The position numbers were made by a program, and so were the translations under genes. Shown piece after piece: positions 23,101 to 30,086 of a stretch of DNA of 32,059 nucleotides; the first letter of the stretch is position 1; every line of letters begins with the position of its first letter. Location: positions 1-32,059 of the IMG/VR virus record IMGVR_UViG_3300013111_000388; one strand, given 5' to 3'. This DNA comes from a virus. The notes below the pieces were generated by a model. The model was not told where the DNA came from. It did not search any database and saw nothing but the letters and a program-made list of their open reading frames with translations.

Positions 23101-24365
23101 AGGACTTTCTGTAAACTCCACTGCTTTCTATCCATCGTATCCCAAGATCCATGCTTCTTGTGAACACCCTCTAGAAGGTTTCCCCAACTAGAGACATATT
23201 TTTCCATGCTATAATTATCTATAACGTGCTGGCGACCCTTCTTGCCCATCTCCAGGCGATCTTTCTTGGTCATCTTAAACATTTTCACCATGGCATCTAC
23301 CAAGTCAGACCCTGATATTCTATCTTCATAGATCCAGGGAACCTCTTGAGACCCAATGATCGCCTTGGACGATGGTTCAATGCCGATACCAAACCAATCT
23401 TTTCCATTTGTTACTTGCTCCTGCAGTCCACCTGTCATATTAACAATTATCGGGGTTTCTGTGGCAAGGGATTCAAGCGTGGCCAGTCCAAAACCTTCAG
23501 CATCAGAAATATTGATTGTACAATCTACACTATTATAAAGCATCGACAATTGTTGAATTGATAGTTTCTGTGTCGACAACTTAAACTGATCGTCATCAAA
23601 CCCCAGTTTTTCCTTAATTGCATCCAAATCCTGCCCGTTTGGATCCTTTGGTTCCGTGTGCATGATCAAAGTTGCTTTATCTCTACCAACCTTATCAAGA
23701 AAATCATTAAACCAGAACATCAAAGAACCAGACTGCTTTCTTCTAGCGTTACGATTATTCCAAAAGAATGTGAATCTCTTATTTCCCTTGGAATCAATGC
23801 CGAGACCGTTTTCTTTTTTAAATGTCTTTATCAAGTCCGTGTCCTTAGTCTTGCTAAAAACAGTATCATTTACAGCGTGAGGCATGTGGTGACATTCTAC
23901 TTCTGGAGCTACAGTTCTTACAATATCATCTGTAACTTTACTGATTGTTGCAATGATATCATTTGATAAGTACCACTTTCTGTTAAATGTAGGATATGGC
24001 AAATTATCCCAAACATGGTAATAAACCAAAGGGGCGACAGATCTAACTTCATTGTCAATCTCCCACAGCCATCCCCAAAACCTTGGGTCCGTCATTATCC
24101 ACACTATATCTGGTTTTTGTGCCTTTAGAAGTGCTCGGACTTGCTCCTGTGTACCATACCCATCAACTGGGTATATGATCCAATCGTCTCCGTATTCTTC
24201 TGTTCTGATTGGTTTGTATTCAGGGTGGCGGATGGCACCGCCGAAGCAAACAAACTCGAATTTTCCAGTTTGTAAAAGTCCTTCTATCATATATCTTGTT
24301 TGCGTTCCCACTCCAGATGGAGCAAGCGGACTATCCGCTAAACAAAATACTTTTATTTTTTTCAT
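23097..24365 (-). CDS. Family 4 glycosyltransferase
   Basis: The 422-residue GT-B enzyme has an N-terminal loop DSPLAPSGVGTQTRYMIEGL, a linker segment TFFWNNRNARRK and the donor motif ISDAEGFGLATLESLATETPIIVNMTGGLQE. This matches GT4 retaining transferases. The ATG at 24365 is chosen over a TTG three bases earlier. It is the first glycan gene in transcript order, directly after the nuclease gene, so it marks the upstream border of the island. Confidence 0.88.
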   Translation of the reverse strand: MKKIKVFCLADSPLAPSGVGTQTRYMIEGLLQTGKFEFVCFGGAIRHPEYKPIRTEEYGDDWIIYPVDGYGTQEQVRALLKAQKPDIVWIMTDPRFWGWLWEIDNEVRSVAPLVYYHVWDNLPYPTFNRKWYLSNDIIATISKVTDDIVRTVAPEVECHHMPHAVNDTVFSKTKDTDLIKTFKKENGLGIDSKGNKRFTFFWNNRNARRKQSGSLMFWFNDFLDKVGRDKATLIMHTEPKDPNGQDLDAIKEKLGFDDDQFKLSTQKLSIQQLSMLYNSVDCTINISDAEGFGLATLESLATETPIIVNMTGGLQEQVTNGKDWFGIGIEPSSKAIIGSQEVPWIYEDRISGSDLVDAMVKMFKMTKKDRLEMGKKGRQHVIDNYSMEKYVSSWGNLLEGVHKKHGSWDTMDRKQWSLQKVL

Positions 24366-24368
24366 CAA

Positions 24369-25229
24369 TCACCTACAATGTTCTGTTTTATAAAATTCGC
24401 AGTATTTACACGACATTCTGTTCTTTATATCGACTCCAGATTCGATATTGTTGATCGCTTGTTCGAGTAACTTAAGAGCATTTTGCGTCTTTTTTTCACC
24501 ACTCGTCACACGAAAAATTTCAACCCTATCCTTCTTGGATGTACGCTTAAGAAGAGCGAAGTGAGTCTCTACGTCCTTTATATCAATATTATACTTCATA
24601 GAATAGAAATTTTTATATAAAGTTAATTGATAAGTCACTAATCTTTCCGACCTTTTCTTTGCATTCCATCCCCAGGAGCATGTTTTCCAATCAATTACGT
24701 GATGCTTCTGATCTGGTGTTTTTACGATCAAGTCAATGAATCCTTTGAACTTATAGTCAGTGTCAAAACTGTTTATTGGTTCGTAAATAGGTTCTTCTAC
24801 GGAAACAACTTCGTATTTTCCAAAATAATCAGTCAAGGCTGGAAGAATAAATTCGACGATATTGTCTCCCTGATCCCTCATGTCATTGACGAGTTTTTTA
24901 GTTAACTGGTGGGTTTTAGATATTTCAGTTAATTCACTTAAAAACTTTTTCTGAAACATTAATTTGGCAATTGCGACTTTAGAATTATCAACAACTAAAT
25001 TTTCGCAAACATGATGGAGGGCGGTACCAAAGGCAGTATATTCATTCCCCTGAAATTTTTTTATCTTGTCCAGGTAAATCAGTTTGTGCTTGTGACTGCA
25101 CTCCGCCCAAATCTTCATTTCCGAGTAGCTGATCTTCTTTAGTCGCCCTGGATCTGGTTGATTTTGCTCGGGTCGGTTTTGTCGACCTTGCTTTTCTTGG
25201 TTGTTTAGCACTTTTAACTGGTTTTTCAT
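24369..25229 (-). CDS. RecB/Cas4-like PD-(D/E)XK nuclease with probable Fe-S cluster
   Basis: The 286-residue protein has the RecB-family nuclease residues: FGTALHH (His71/His72), Asp166 in GFIDLIV, and Asp180 with Lys182 in VIDWKT, followed by a QLTLY helix. Cys44 (WAECSHKHK) and the C-terminal Cys274, Cys277 and Cys285 give the one-plus-three cysteine layout that holds a 4Fe-4S cluster in Cas4 and AddB. It probably degrades or trims DNA ends in phage replication or recombination. The best start (ATG at 25229 with AAGG) makes the gene overlap the upstream one by 188 bases in another frame. No cas genes or CRISPR array are nearby. Confidence 0.8.
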   Translation of the reverse strand: MKNQLKVLNNQEKQGRQNRPEQNQPDPGRLKKISYSEMKIWAECSHKHKLIYLDKIKKFQGNEYTAFGTALHHVCENLVVDNSKVAIAKLMFQKKFLSELTEISKTHQLTKKLVNDMRDQGDNIVEFILPALTDYFGKYEVVSVEEPIYEPINSFDTDYKFKGFIDLIVKTPDQKHHVIDWKTCSWGWNAKKRSERLVTYQLTLYKNFYSMKYNIDIKDVETHFALLKRTSKKDRVEIFRVTSGEKKTQNALKLLEQAINNIESGVDIKNRMSCKYCEFYKTEHCR

Positions 25230-25461
25230 TTTTAACCTTTCTCAAAATCCACGTAGAGGATAAAGTTGGATTCTTGCCCTCTGTACTACAGGCAGTCTCC
25301 GTCTCCACAACATAATCATTAAGATTATATCCGTTTTCTTTCACAATGTCAAGAATTTGTTCTGTCCTAACTGATACGTGTGGATCTCTCGCCTTTGCTC
25401 TGCCGTCAATGCTAACATTTACCATCAACCTTCCATTCTCTTCTTCAAAATTAACTTTCAT
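25042..25461 (-). CDS. Small protein with a basic low-complexity tail
   Basis: The 139-residue product has a compact first 75 residues (beta strands such as LMVNVSIDGRAK and VVETETACS...STWILRKV) and then a Lys/Arg/Ser/Thr-rich tail (KQPRKARSTKPTRAKSTRSR) ending in a polar Gln/Asp segment. No family is recognised. The tail suggests nucleic-acid binding. Its last 188 bases overlap the start of the nuclease gene in a different frame, which may itself explain the biased tail composition. Confidence 0.65.
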   Translation of the reverse strand: MKVNFEEENGRLMVNVSIDGRAKARDPHVSVRTEQILDIVKENGYNLNDYVVETETACSTEGKNPTLSSTWILRKVKNEKPVKSAKQPRKARSTKPTRAKSTRSRATKEDQLLGNEDLGGVQSQAQTDLPGQDKKISGE

Positions 25462-25463
25462 AA

Positions 25464-26126
25464 CTAACCTCCTGTTTCTAGTTTTTCTAATTTGTTGAAT
25501 AATATAGGACTGACCTTCTTTAGATACAGGTCTCTATGAAAAAAGTACGCCTCGAATCCGTTTGCAAAATATTCCCTTAAAGAAGTTGCACCATAAGGAC
25601 TGTAAAATATTCCCTGAGAAAGTGTCGTCATGGTAGGGTACCCGATCACCTGTGAAAAGTACATGTCCAACTCTGTGTCATACTCTGCGTTTTGCATCTT
25701 TTCTTTTGGTAGTGATATTCCAGATGTTTCGAATTCTTTCTGCAGTTGGGATCTCTTTTTTAAAAACTCCCTTTCTATCTCCATGTCAGAGTAAACAAAG
25801 TTCTTATACCTCTCTTCTACAGAGTGTCCTATTTCGTGTACTATATCATCCAATACACTTAAGTTATCCTCTTGACTGTTACTAGCATATATTGCACCGT
25901 CCATGTATGCGGCATTATATCCTTTCTTTTTTAAGAAATCGAATTCTCCAAATATAATGTAATCAATATCAGATAAAAAATGACTTGGAAGATTTTCTAA
26001 TGTTTCCTTAAGGTCCCCTGTCGACATATCAAAATCAATCGGATCTTTGATGACCACATTTATACCAGAAACAGTTAAAAAATTAGTTTCATTCAGTTTC
26101 GCTTTGCTTTTTAGATAACCCCGCAT
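25464..26126 (-). CDS. HEIGH zinc metalloprotease-like protein
   Basis: The 220-residue protein has DDIVHEIGHSVEERY, a canonical HExxH zinc-binding helix (His97, Glu98, His101). A downstream REYFANGFEAYFF helix holds Glu185 and Glu192, either of which may be the third ligand (gluzincin pattern). No signal peptide is present. Its target is unknown; inactivation of host proteins or virion maturation are options. I chose the ATG at 26126, which follows an AAGGAG run about 12 bases upstream. A start at 26153 lacks a ribosome-binding site. Confidence 0.72.
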   Translation of the reverse strand: MRGYLKSKAKLNETNFLTVSGINVVIKDPIDFDMSTGDLKETLENLPSHFLSDIDYIIFGEFDFLKKKGYNAAYMDGAIYASNSQEDNLSVLDDIVHEIGHSVEERYKNFVYSDMEIEREFLKKRSQLQKEFETSGISLPKEKMQNAEYDTELDMYFSQVIGYPTMTTLSQGIFYSPYGATSLREYFANGFEAYFFHRDLYLKKVSPILFNKLEKLETGG

Positions 26127-26385
26127 TATAAAGTCTTTCTCCTTCCTCCACATCTGCCAGTGCCTGTTGATAACCTCTGACCCAGTTTTCCTCAGAGATA
26201 CAAAGAACCAACTGTGGAAACTGCTCAGCTAAGACATCAATAATCATGCCTACAGTAACTTTCTCATCTTCTGGGTCTTTCTCATTGCCCACATAGTTGA
26301 TGATATAATCCTGCAACTCATTTCCGCCATCAACCTGATTGTCTAGCGTTGTAAGTTCTGCGCTTAAATCTTTTTCTATTTTCAT
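26089..26385 (-). CDS. Small acidic protein of unknown function
   Basis: This is a 98-residue acidic protein with helical segments (DELQ-like GGNELQDYIINYVG, VTVGMIIDVLAEQFP and ENWVRGYQQALADV). The ENW.RGYQQAL motif looks conserved in style, but no function can be given. It lies between phoH and the metalloprotease gene, overlapping the latter by 38 bases with the start chosen here. Confidence 0.7.
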   Translation of the reverse strand: MKIEKDLSAELTTLDNQVDGGNELQDYIINYVGNEKDPEDEKVTVGMIIDVLAEQFPQLVLCISEENWVRGYQQALADVEEGERLYNAGLSKKQSETE

Positions 26386-26392
26386 TTTATCC

Positions 26393-27718
26393 TCACAATA
26401 ATTTCGAAGCTAGTGTTGCGATCTGTGATCGCTCACCCTTAATAAGAGTGATGTGTCCAGAACTGTTCTGTTCTTTAAATCTATCTATTACATATGTAAG
26501 ACCATTTGTCGTTTCGTCAAGGTATACATTGTCTATTTGTTCAATATCTCCAGTTAAAACAATCTTGGTGCCCTCTCCCACTCGTGTCAGTACGGTCTTT
26601 ATCTCGTGCTTTGTCATGTTTTGTGCCTCATCAATAATGATAAACGCATTTGCTATTGAGCGACCTCGTATAAAAGTCATTGCCTCAATTTCGATCTTTC
26701 CTTCATCTATATACATGTCTAAAGTAATTTTATCATTACCCATAAGATTTTTTAAATTATCCTGTATCGGTGCTAACCAAGGCAGCATCTTCTCTTCCAT
26801 ACTACCTGGGAGGAAACCGATGTCTTTTCCGACTGGTTCGACTGGTTTTGTGACAATTACCCTAGAATAGTGTGAATCATTTGCAGTTGCTCCGAAGCAC
26901 TGTTGTAAACCAGCTGCTAGTGCTAATAGGGTTTTACCAGAACCCGCTTTTCCAATTATCGTAACCAGTGGAATATCGGGATTCATCAATAAATCCAACG
27001 CAAAGTTTTGCTCCTTGTTTTTCGGGCGTACGCCCCAGATTCCTTTTTTGTATGAATCAATCTTCTTTAATGGCCTCTCATAACTCAAGAATCTAACTAG
27101 CGCAGTCTTCTTGTCGTTTGAACTACTAATCAACATAACATACTGATTCGGTTCGACCTTGATCTCTTCTTCATCTAAATAAACTGCTTCGTCCTTATAT
27201 ACGGAATCGATAATTTGATCATCAACAAGATGTTCTGTAAGTCCTGTATACAGTCCTTCAATATCATCCACCACTTGATCATTCGAATAATCTTCACAAT
27301 CAATAGAGAGAGCATCACATTTGACTCTCATATTAATATCTCGTGATACAAGAATAACTTTTGATTTCTTATTATTCTCTTTAATGCTTAAAGCAGTGGC
27401 AATAATTTGGTTGTCTGGATTTTCTACATCCAGATCATCTGGGAGTTTGAAGGGGTCAAAACCTCTAACGAAAAGTTTGTTATCACCCTCTTCCTTTAAT
27501 TTCACGCCCTCAAACAGATTTCCCTGTGATCTGAGTTCGTCTAATTTCCTGATTGTGTTTCTTGCATGTACACCGACAGAATCTTGTCTTTTTTTGTGTT
27601 TGTCTATTTCATCTAAGACTTTTAATGGGATGGCAATGTCACCATCATCAAAATTTAGTAAGGAATTACTATCTGTTAAAAGTACGTTAGTATCTAGGAC
27701 GAATATCTTTTTGCTCAA
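26393..27718 (-). CDS. phoH: PhoH-family ATPase with N-terminal PIN domain
   Basis: This 441-residue PhoH2-type protein has a PIN ribonuclease-like domain at 1-145 (VLDTNVLL with Asp9, Glu37, and VSRDINMR with Asp127) and a PhoH P-loop ATPase at about 230-441. Walker A GKAGSGKT lies at 256-263, Walker B FIIIDEAQN at 359-367, followed by TGDIEQID. The family couples RNA unwinding to cleavage in bacteria. PhoH is a hallmark gene of marine phages, but its phage role is unsettled. The start is TTG at 27718, preceded by GAGG and by the repeated TATAAT element at 27732-27747. No ATG is available, because an in-frame stop lies just upstream. Confidence 0.93.
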   Translation of the reverse strand: MSKKIFVLDTNVLLTDSNSLLNFDDGDIAIPLKVLDEIDKHKKRQDSVGVHARNTIRKLDELRSQGNLFEGVKLKEEGDNKLFVRGFDPFKLPDDLDVENPDNQIIATALSIKENNKKSKVILVSRDINMRVKCDALSIDCEDYSNDQVVDDIEGLYTGLTEHLVDDQIIDSVYKDEAVYLDEEEIKVEPNQYVMLISSSNDKKTALVRFLSYERPLKKIDSYKKGIWGVRPKNKEQNFALDLLMNPDIPLVTIIGKAGSGKTLLALAAGLQQCFGATANDSHYSRVIVTKPVEPVGKDIGFLPGSMEEKMLPWLAPIQDNLKNLMGNDKITLDMYIDEGKIEIEAMTFIRGRSIANAFIIIDEAQNMTKHEIKTVLTRVGEGTKIVLTGDIEQIDNVYLDETTNGLTYVIDRFKEQNSSGHITLIKGERSQIATLASKLL

Positions 27719-27896
27719 TCTTAACCTCTTCTTCTATATTATAATTAGTTTCTGGGGTTATTTTTCTCCAATCAGTAAGTGTTTTAGAAAAAACTACCTT
27801 ACCTTCTTCTTGTGGGGTTGTTATGTTTTGGCAGACTGGTTGTTCAGCAACCTGTATACACAGCGTAGCTCCTACGAATATGATTGTCTCTAGCAC
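27687..27896 (-). CDS. Short leader-like ORF upstream of phoH
   Basis: This is a 69-codon frame with a GTG start at 27896 and a strong AGGAG six bases upstream. Residues 1-16 are hydrophobic (MLETIIFVGATLCIQV), possibly a short signal or anchor. The rest is polar, with an acidic-basic end (NIEEEVKIEQKD). It overlaps the phoH start by 32 bases. It is either a small membrane protein or a translated leader for phoH. The strong ribosome-binding site favours translation. Confidence 0.5.
   Translation of the reverse strand: MLETIIFVGATLCIQVAEQPVCQNITTPQEEGKVVFSKTLTDWRKITPETNYNIEEEVKIEQKDIRPRY
27732..27747 (-). promoter_or_regulatory. Candidate promoter element, copy 2 of the exact 16-base repeat
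   Basis: The minus strand reads TAATTATAATATAGAA, then GAAGA, then GGTTAAG and the phoH TTG start at 27718. It is identical over 16 bases to 37-52, and GGTTAAG is shared as well. It lies inside the 3' part of the short ORF 27687-27896, so the sequence has kept this element under coding constraint or the ORF is not translated to the end. Promoter function is inferred. Confidence 0.45.
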
Positions 27897-27954
27897 GACT
27901 TTCTCCTTTTAAAAAAATAAATGTTTATTCGATATACTTAGTATAGAGGATTTT

Positions 27955-28704
27955 ATGAAGACTATTAAAATTTTGTTTTTATTATTTTGTTTATCTTTTC
28001 TCAATTCGTGCATGGTATCGGTGCATTCTAACAGATTCCCAGTCGACTCTTTTGTCAAAGTTCACGCAAGAATGACCATCGAAGTGTGTGCTGATACTGA
28101 ATTAATGTCAGTTTGTGAAAAAAGTCACTTTTATTCGGTAGGATCTGGGTCTGTGGTTGGACACCGAAAAGGCAAGACCTATATACTTACAGCAGGTCAT
28201 GTTTGTCATGCAGATGTTGAAGGTCCCGTCAAAGCTATCGCTTCTTCAGTGTCGATGGCATTTAAAGTTCAAAACATAAAAAATGATTATTATAATGTAA
28301 AAGTCTTCAACATCTCGCCTGAGTTTGTTAATGGAAACGAACTAGACCTCTGCTTGCTTGAAAGTAACGGAATAATAGATATGCCTACATTAAACCTGTC
28401 CCTAACTGGTCCAAAGATTGGGGAAGAGGTTTACAACGTTGCTGCTCCGACTGGATTTTTCTATCCGCCAGCTGTCCCTTTGCTGTCTGGATATTATAGT
28501 GGTCCTTTAGGACAATACCATGATTTATTAACAATACCTGCGACTGGGGGTAGTTCTGGTTCTCCTGTTTTAAATAATCGAGGAGAATTAATTGGATTGA
28601 TCTTTGCGGCGAATGTAGATTTTCCTCAATTGGCGATTAGCATCAAATACGAGACACTACGGGACTACTTGCAAGAAAATTTATATCCTCAACCACCTCT
28701 CTAA
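27955..28704 (+). CDS. Trypsin-like serine protease, predicted lipoprotein
   Basis: This is the only plus-strand gene. The 249-residue product begins with a lipoprotein-type signal (KTIKILFLLFCLSFLNSC) with Cys19 as the lipidation site. The mature part is a chymotrypsin-fold protease: His82 in TAGHVC, Asp131 in NELDLCLLE and Ser201 in GGSSGSPVLN, in the right order and with usual spacing. It should sit on the outer face of a membrane of the infected cell. GAGGA lies four bases before the ATG. TATACT and TAGTATAGAGG just upstream resemble the minus-strand elements. Possible roles are superinfection exclusion or cleavage of surface proteins; both are inference. Confidence 0.88.
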   Translation: MKTIKILFLLFCLSFLNSCMVSVHSNRFPVDSFVKVHARMTIEVCADTELMSVCEKSHFYSVGSGSVVGHRKGKTYILTAGHVCHADVEGPVKAIASSVSMAFKVQNIKNDYYNVKVFNISPEFVNGNELDLCLLESNGIIDMPTLNLSLTGPKIGEEVYNVAAPTGFFYPPAVPLLSGYYSGPLGQYHDLLTIPATGGSSGSPVLNNRGELIGLIFAANVDFPQLAISIKYETLRDYLQENLYPQPPL

Positions 28705-28845
28705 CTTAACTTGTTGATGTTCGAGCATAATGGTTAATCTCTTTGCTAGCGCAATCTTATTACCATTCACTGCTTTGGCGATCTTCAATTCCAACTCTTC
28801 GATCTCAATTTTTAATTTTTGAATTCTATTATCGTACTTCTTCAT
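28681..28845 (-). CDS. 54-residue coiled-coil protein
   Basis: An ATG at 28845, with AGGAAG four bases upstream, opens a 54-codon frame eight bases after the AT-hook gene's stop. The product is a charged, continuous helix with leucine/isoleucine heptads (IQKLKIEIEELELKIAKAV) and a basic end (LERWLRI). It fills most of the gap at 28705-28853. Its last 24 bases overlap the 3' end of the convergent serine protease gene. No function is recognised. Confidence 0.6.
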   Translation of the reverse strand: MKKYDNRIQKLKIEIEELELKIAKAVNGNKIALAKRLTIMLEHQQVKLERWLRI

Positions 28846-28853
28846 TTTACTTC

Positions 28854-29234
28854 CTATAAAACATCAAAAACGATGTGAACCTTAAACAATAGGTTGATAC
28901 CATTTACACCTGATCCGACTTTAGAGAAGAAGTATACATCCTCAACCAAGGGGATTTCCTCCAACTTCCTTAAAAATTTCATACTGAGTTTATCTACTAT
29001 AATCTGATATATGTATTTGTTTGGATGAATCCTATTAACAGAATCCCAATCAATTTTGATACCAGATATCCCACTCAAATGATTCTTCAATAAAATCATC
29101 ACATGTTGTTCGCTAAGTTCCTGCTTTACAGGTTTCTTTCTTGGGCGTCCTCTTGGCCGAGCAGGCTTAGCATCTGCCTCGGGGGTCTTTCGTGGGCGAC
29201 CCCTTCTTCTCTTAGGTTTTTCCTCAGTAACCAT
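28854..29234 (-). CDS. AT-hook DNA-binding protein
   Basis: The 126-residue protein carries two AT-hook motifs at its N-terminus, KRRRGRPRKTP (about 8-18) and RPRGRPRKKP (about 27-36), each with the GRP core that inserts into the minor groove of AT-rich DNA. The remaining 90 residues look like a compact alpha/beta domain (IYQIIVDKLSMKFLRKLEEIP, NLLFKVHIVFDVL) that I cannot name. It may organise or regulate the AT-rich phage or host DNA. It overlaps the zinc-ribbon gene by 11 bases. Confidence 0.78.
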   Translation of the reverse strand: MVTEEKPKRRRGRPRKTPEADAKPARPRGRPRKKPVKQELSEQHVMILLKNHLSGISGIKIDWDSVNRIHPNKYIYQIIVDKLSMKFLRKLEEIPLVEDVYFFSKVGSGVNGINLLFKVHIVFDVL

Positions 29235-29409
29235 CCTTGTACCATCCTTTGCCCTTTAGTTTAAATGAAGTGTTGTTAACTTTCTTTTTATAAGACTTGG
29301 TAAAACACCTTGGGCATACTGTTTGTAAATATTTTTCAGAGTCGGAAAATGATAAGATTTCTTCTACTTCATACCCACATTTTTCACACTCATACAAATA
29401 TATTGGCAT
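29224..29409 (-). CDS. FmdB-type zinc-ribbon protein
   Basis: The 61-residue product starts MPIYLYECEKCGYEVEE and has a second CPRC pair (VCPRCFTKS), the four-cysteine ribbon of the FmdB family. It ends with FKLKGKGWYKDGY, also a common ending in that family. It overlaps the clpP-like stop by one base (TAATG) and the AT-hook gene by 11 bases. Together with 4689-4949 it is one of two members in the window. The phage role is unknown. Confidence 0.85.
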   Translation of the reverse strand: MPIYLYECEKCGYEVEEILSFSDSEKYLQTVCPRCFTKSYKKKVNNTSFKLKGKGWYKDGY

Positions 29410-30041
29410 TAGATTATCTCGTCTATTAATCCATATTCAAGGCACTTTTCTGCTTCCCACCACAGATCGTGTTGCAAAATATTCTCTAACACATCTTCTG
29501 GGATTCTTGTATGTTCTCTGTAGATCTTTTTAATCTTCTCCATCAGCATCTCAGAATTTTGCATGTCGTCTTTCATTGCTGCAAACTTACCCCACATAGC
29601 TCCTGACAGTTGGTGAATCAACATGCAAGCATTTCTATGCATATATCTCCTGTCTGCAACAACAGACATCAGCGTAGCGGCAGATGCAGCACAACCGTCT
29701 ATAATTGTATGCACTTCTGTCTTGGATGTCTTAATATGGTCCACGGCAGCAAGTCCAGCAAACACAGACCCACCATAACTATTAATATGGATCCTAATTG
29801 GGATATCAATTCCGTGCGATGCTTTCCTCATTGCCGAGGTCGTGTTTAATGTATCTATCGCTTTGTTCAGTTTTAATACTTTTGGTCTAGATACGCCAGA
29901 ATAAAAATAAATTTTATTATCCTGCATTTCTACAGAATTGTAGTCATCATTATTTGCATTAATCTTTTCGTTATGTGTGTCAAATATAGTTTTCTTTGGC
30001 GGGTCTTGCTTTTCAGCATCTCCCCAAAATTGGTCTCTCAT
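29409..30041 (-). CDS. ClpP-like serine protease
   Basis: The 210-residue product matches the ClpP/crotonase-fold protease pattern: INSYGGSVFAGLA (87-98), the nucleophile Ser120 in GCAASAA, His143 in MLIHQLSG and Asp192 in HDLWWEAEKCLEYGLID. Residues 1-40 are a polar N-terminal extension. ClpP assembles into barrel peptidases with Clp ATPases. In phages, ClpP-like proteins serve either in head maturation or in host protein turnover. Being next to a fibre gene does not decide which. AAGGAG sits six bases before the ATG. Confidence 0.87.
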   Translation of the reverse strand: MRDQFWGDAEKQDPPKKTIFDTHNEKINANNDDYNSVEMQDNKIYFYSGVSRPKVLKLNKAIDTLNTTSAMRKASHGIDIPIRIHINSYGGSVFAGLAAVDHIKTSKTEVHTIIDGCAASAATLMSVVADRRYMHRNACMLIHQLSGAMWGKFAAMKDDMQNSEMLMEKIKKIYREHTRIPEDVLENILQHDLWWEAEKCLEYGLIDEII

Positions 30042-30086
30042 GTTTTCTCCTTATAGGTTGAGTATATCACATGTAGGTTGTTTATT

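Noticed and set aside
24369-25229. Reading the four-cysteine nuclease as part of a CRISPR system
   Set aside because: No repeats, spacers or other cas genes are present in the window.
26448-26870. 140-codon plus-strand frame opposite phoH
   Set aside because: It mirrors the coding pattern of the ATPase domain and has no independent support.
27321-27893. 190-codon plus-strand frame opposite phoH
   Set aside because: It lies wholly antisense to well-supported phoH and the leader ORF, has low-complexity Ser/Leu-rich text and shows no domain.
27897-27954. Classic sigma-70 promoter for the plus-strand protease
   Set aside because: TATACT is present, but no acceptable -35 box lies 16-18 bases upstream, so no separate feature is called.
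28681-28853. Rho-independent terminator between the convergent genes
   Set aside because: I found no GC-rich stem followed by a T-run; the space is occupied by a 54-codon gene.
30042-30086. Terminator or promoter between the fibre and ClpP-like genes
   Set aside because: The 45-base gap contains only the ClpP-like ribosome-binding site and AT-rich DNA without a convincing stem or box.
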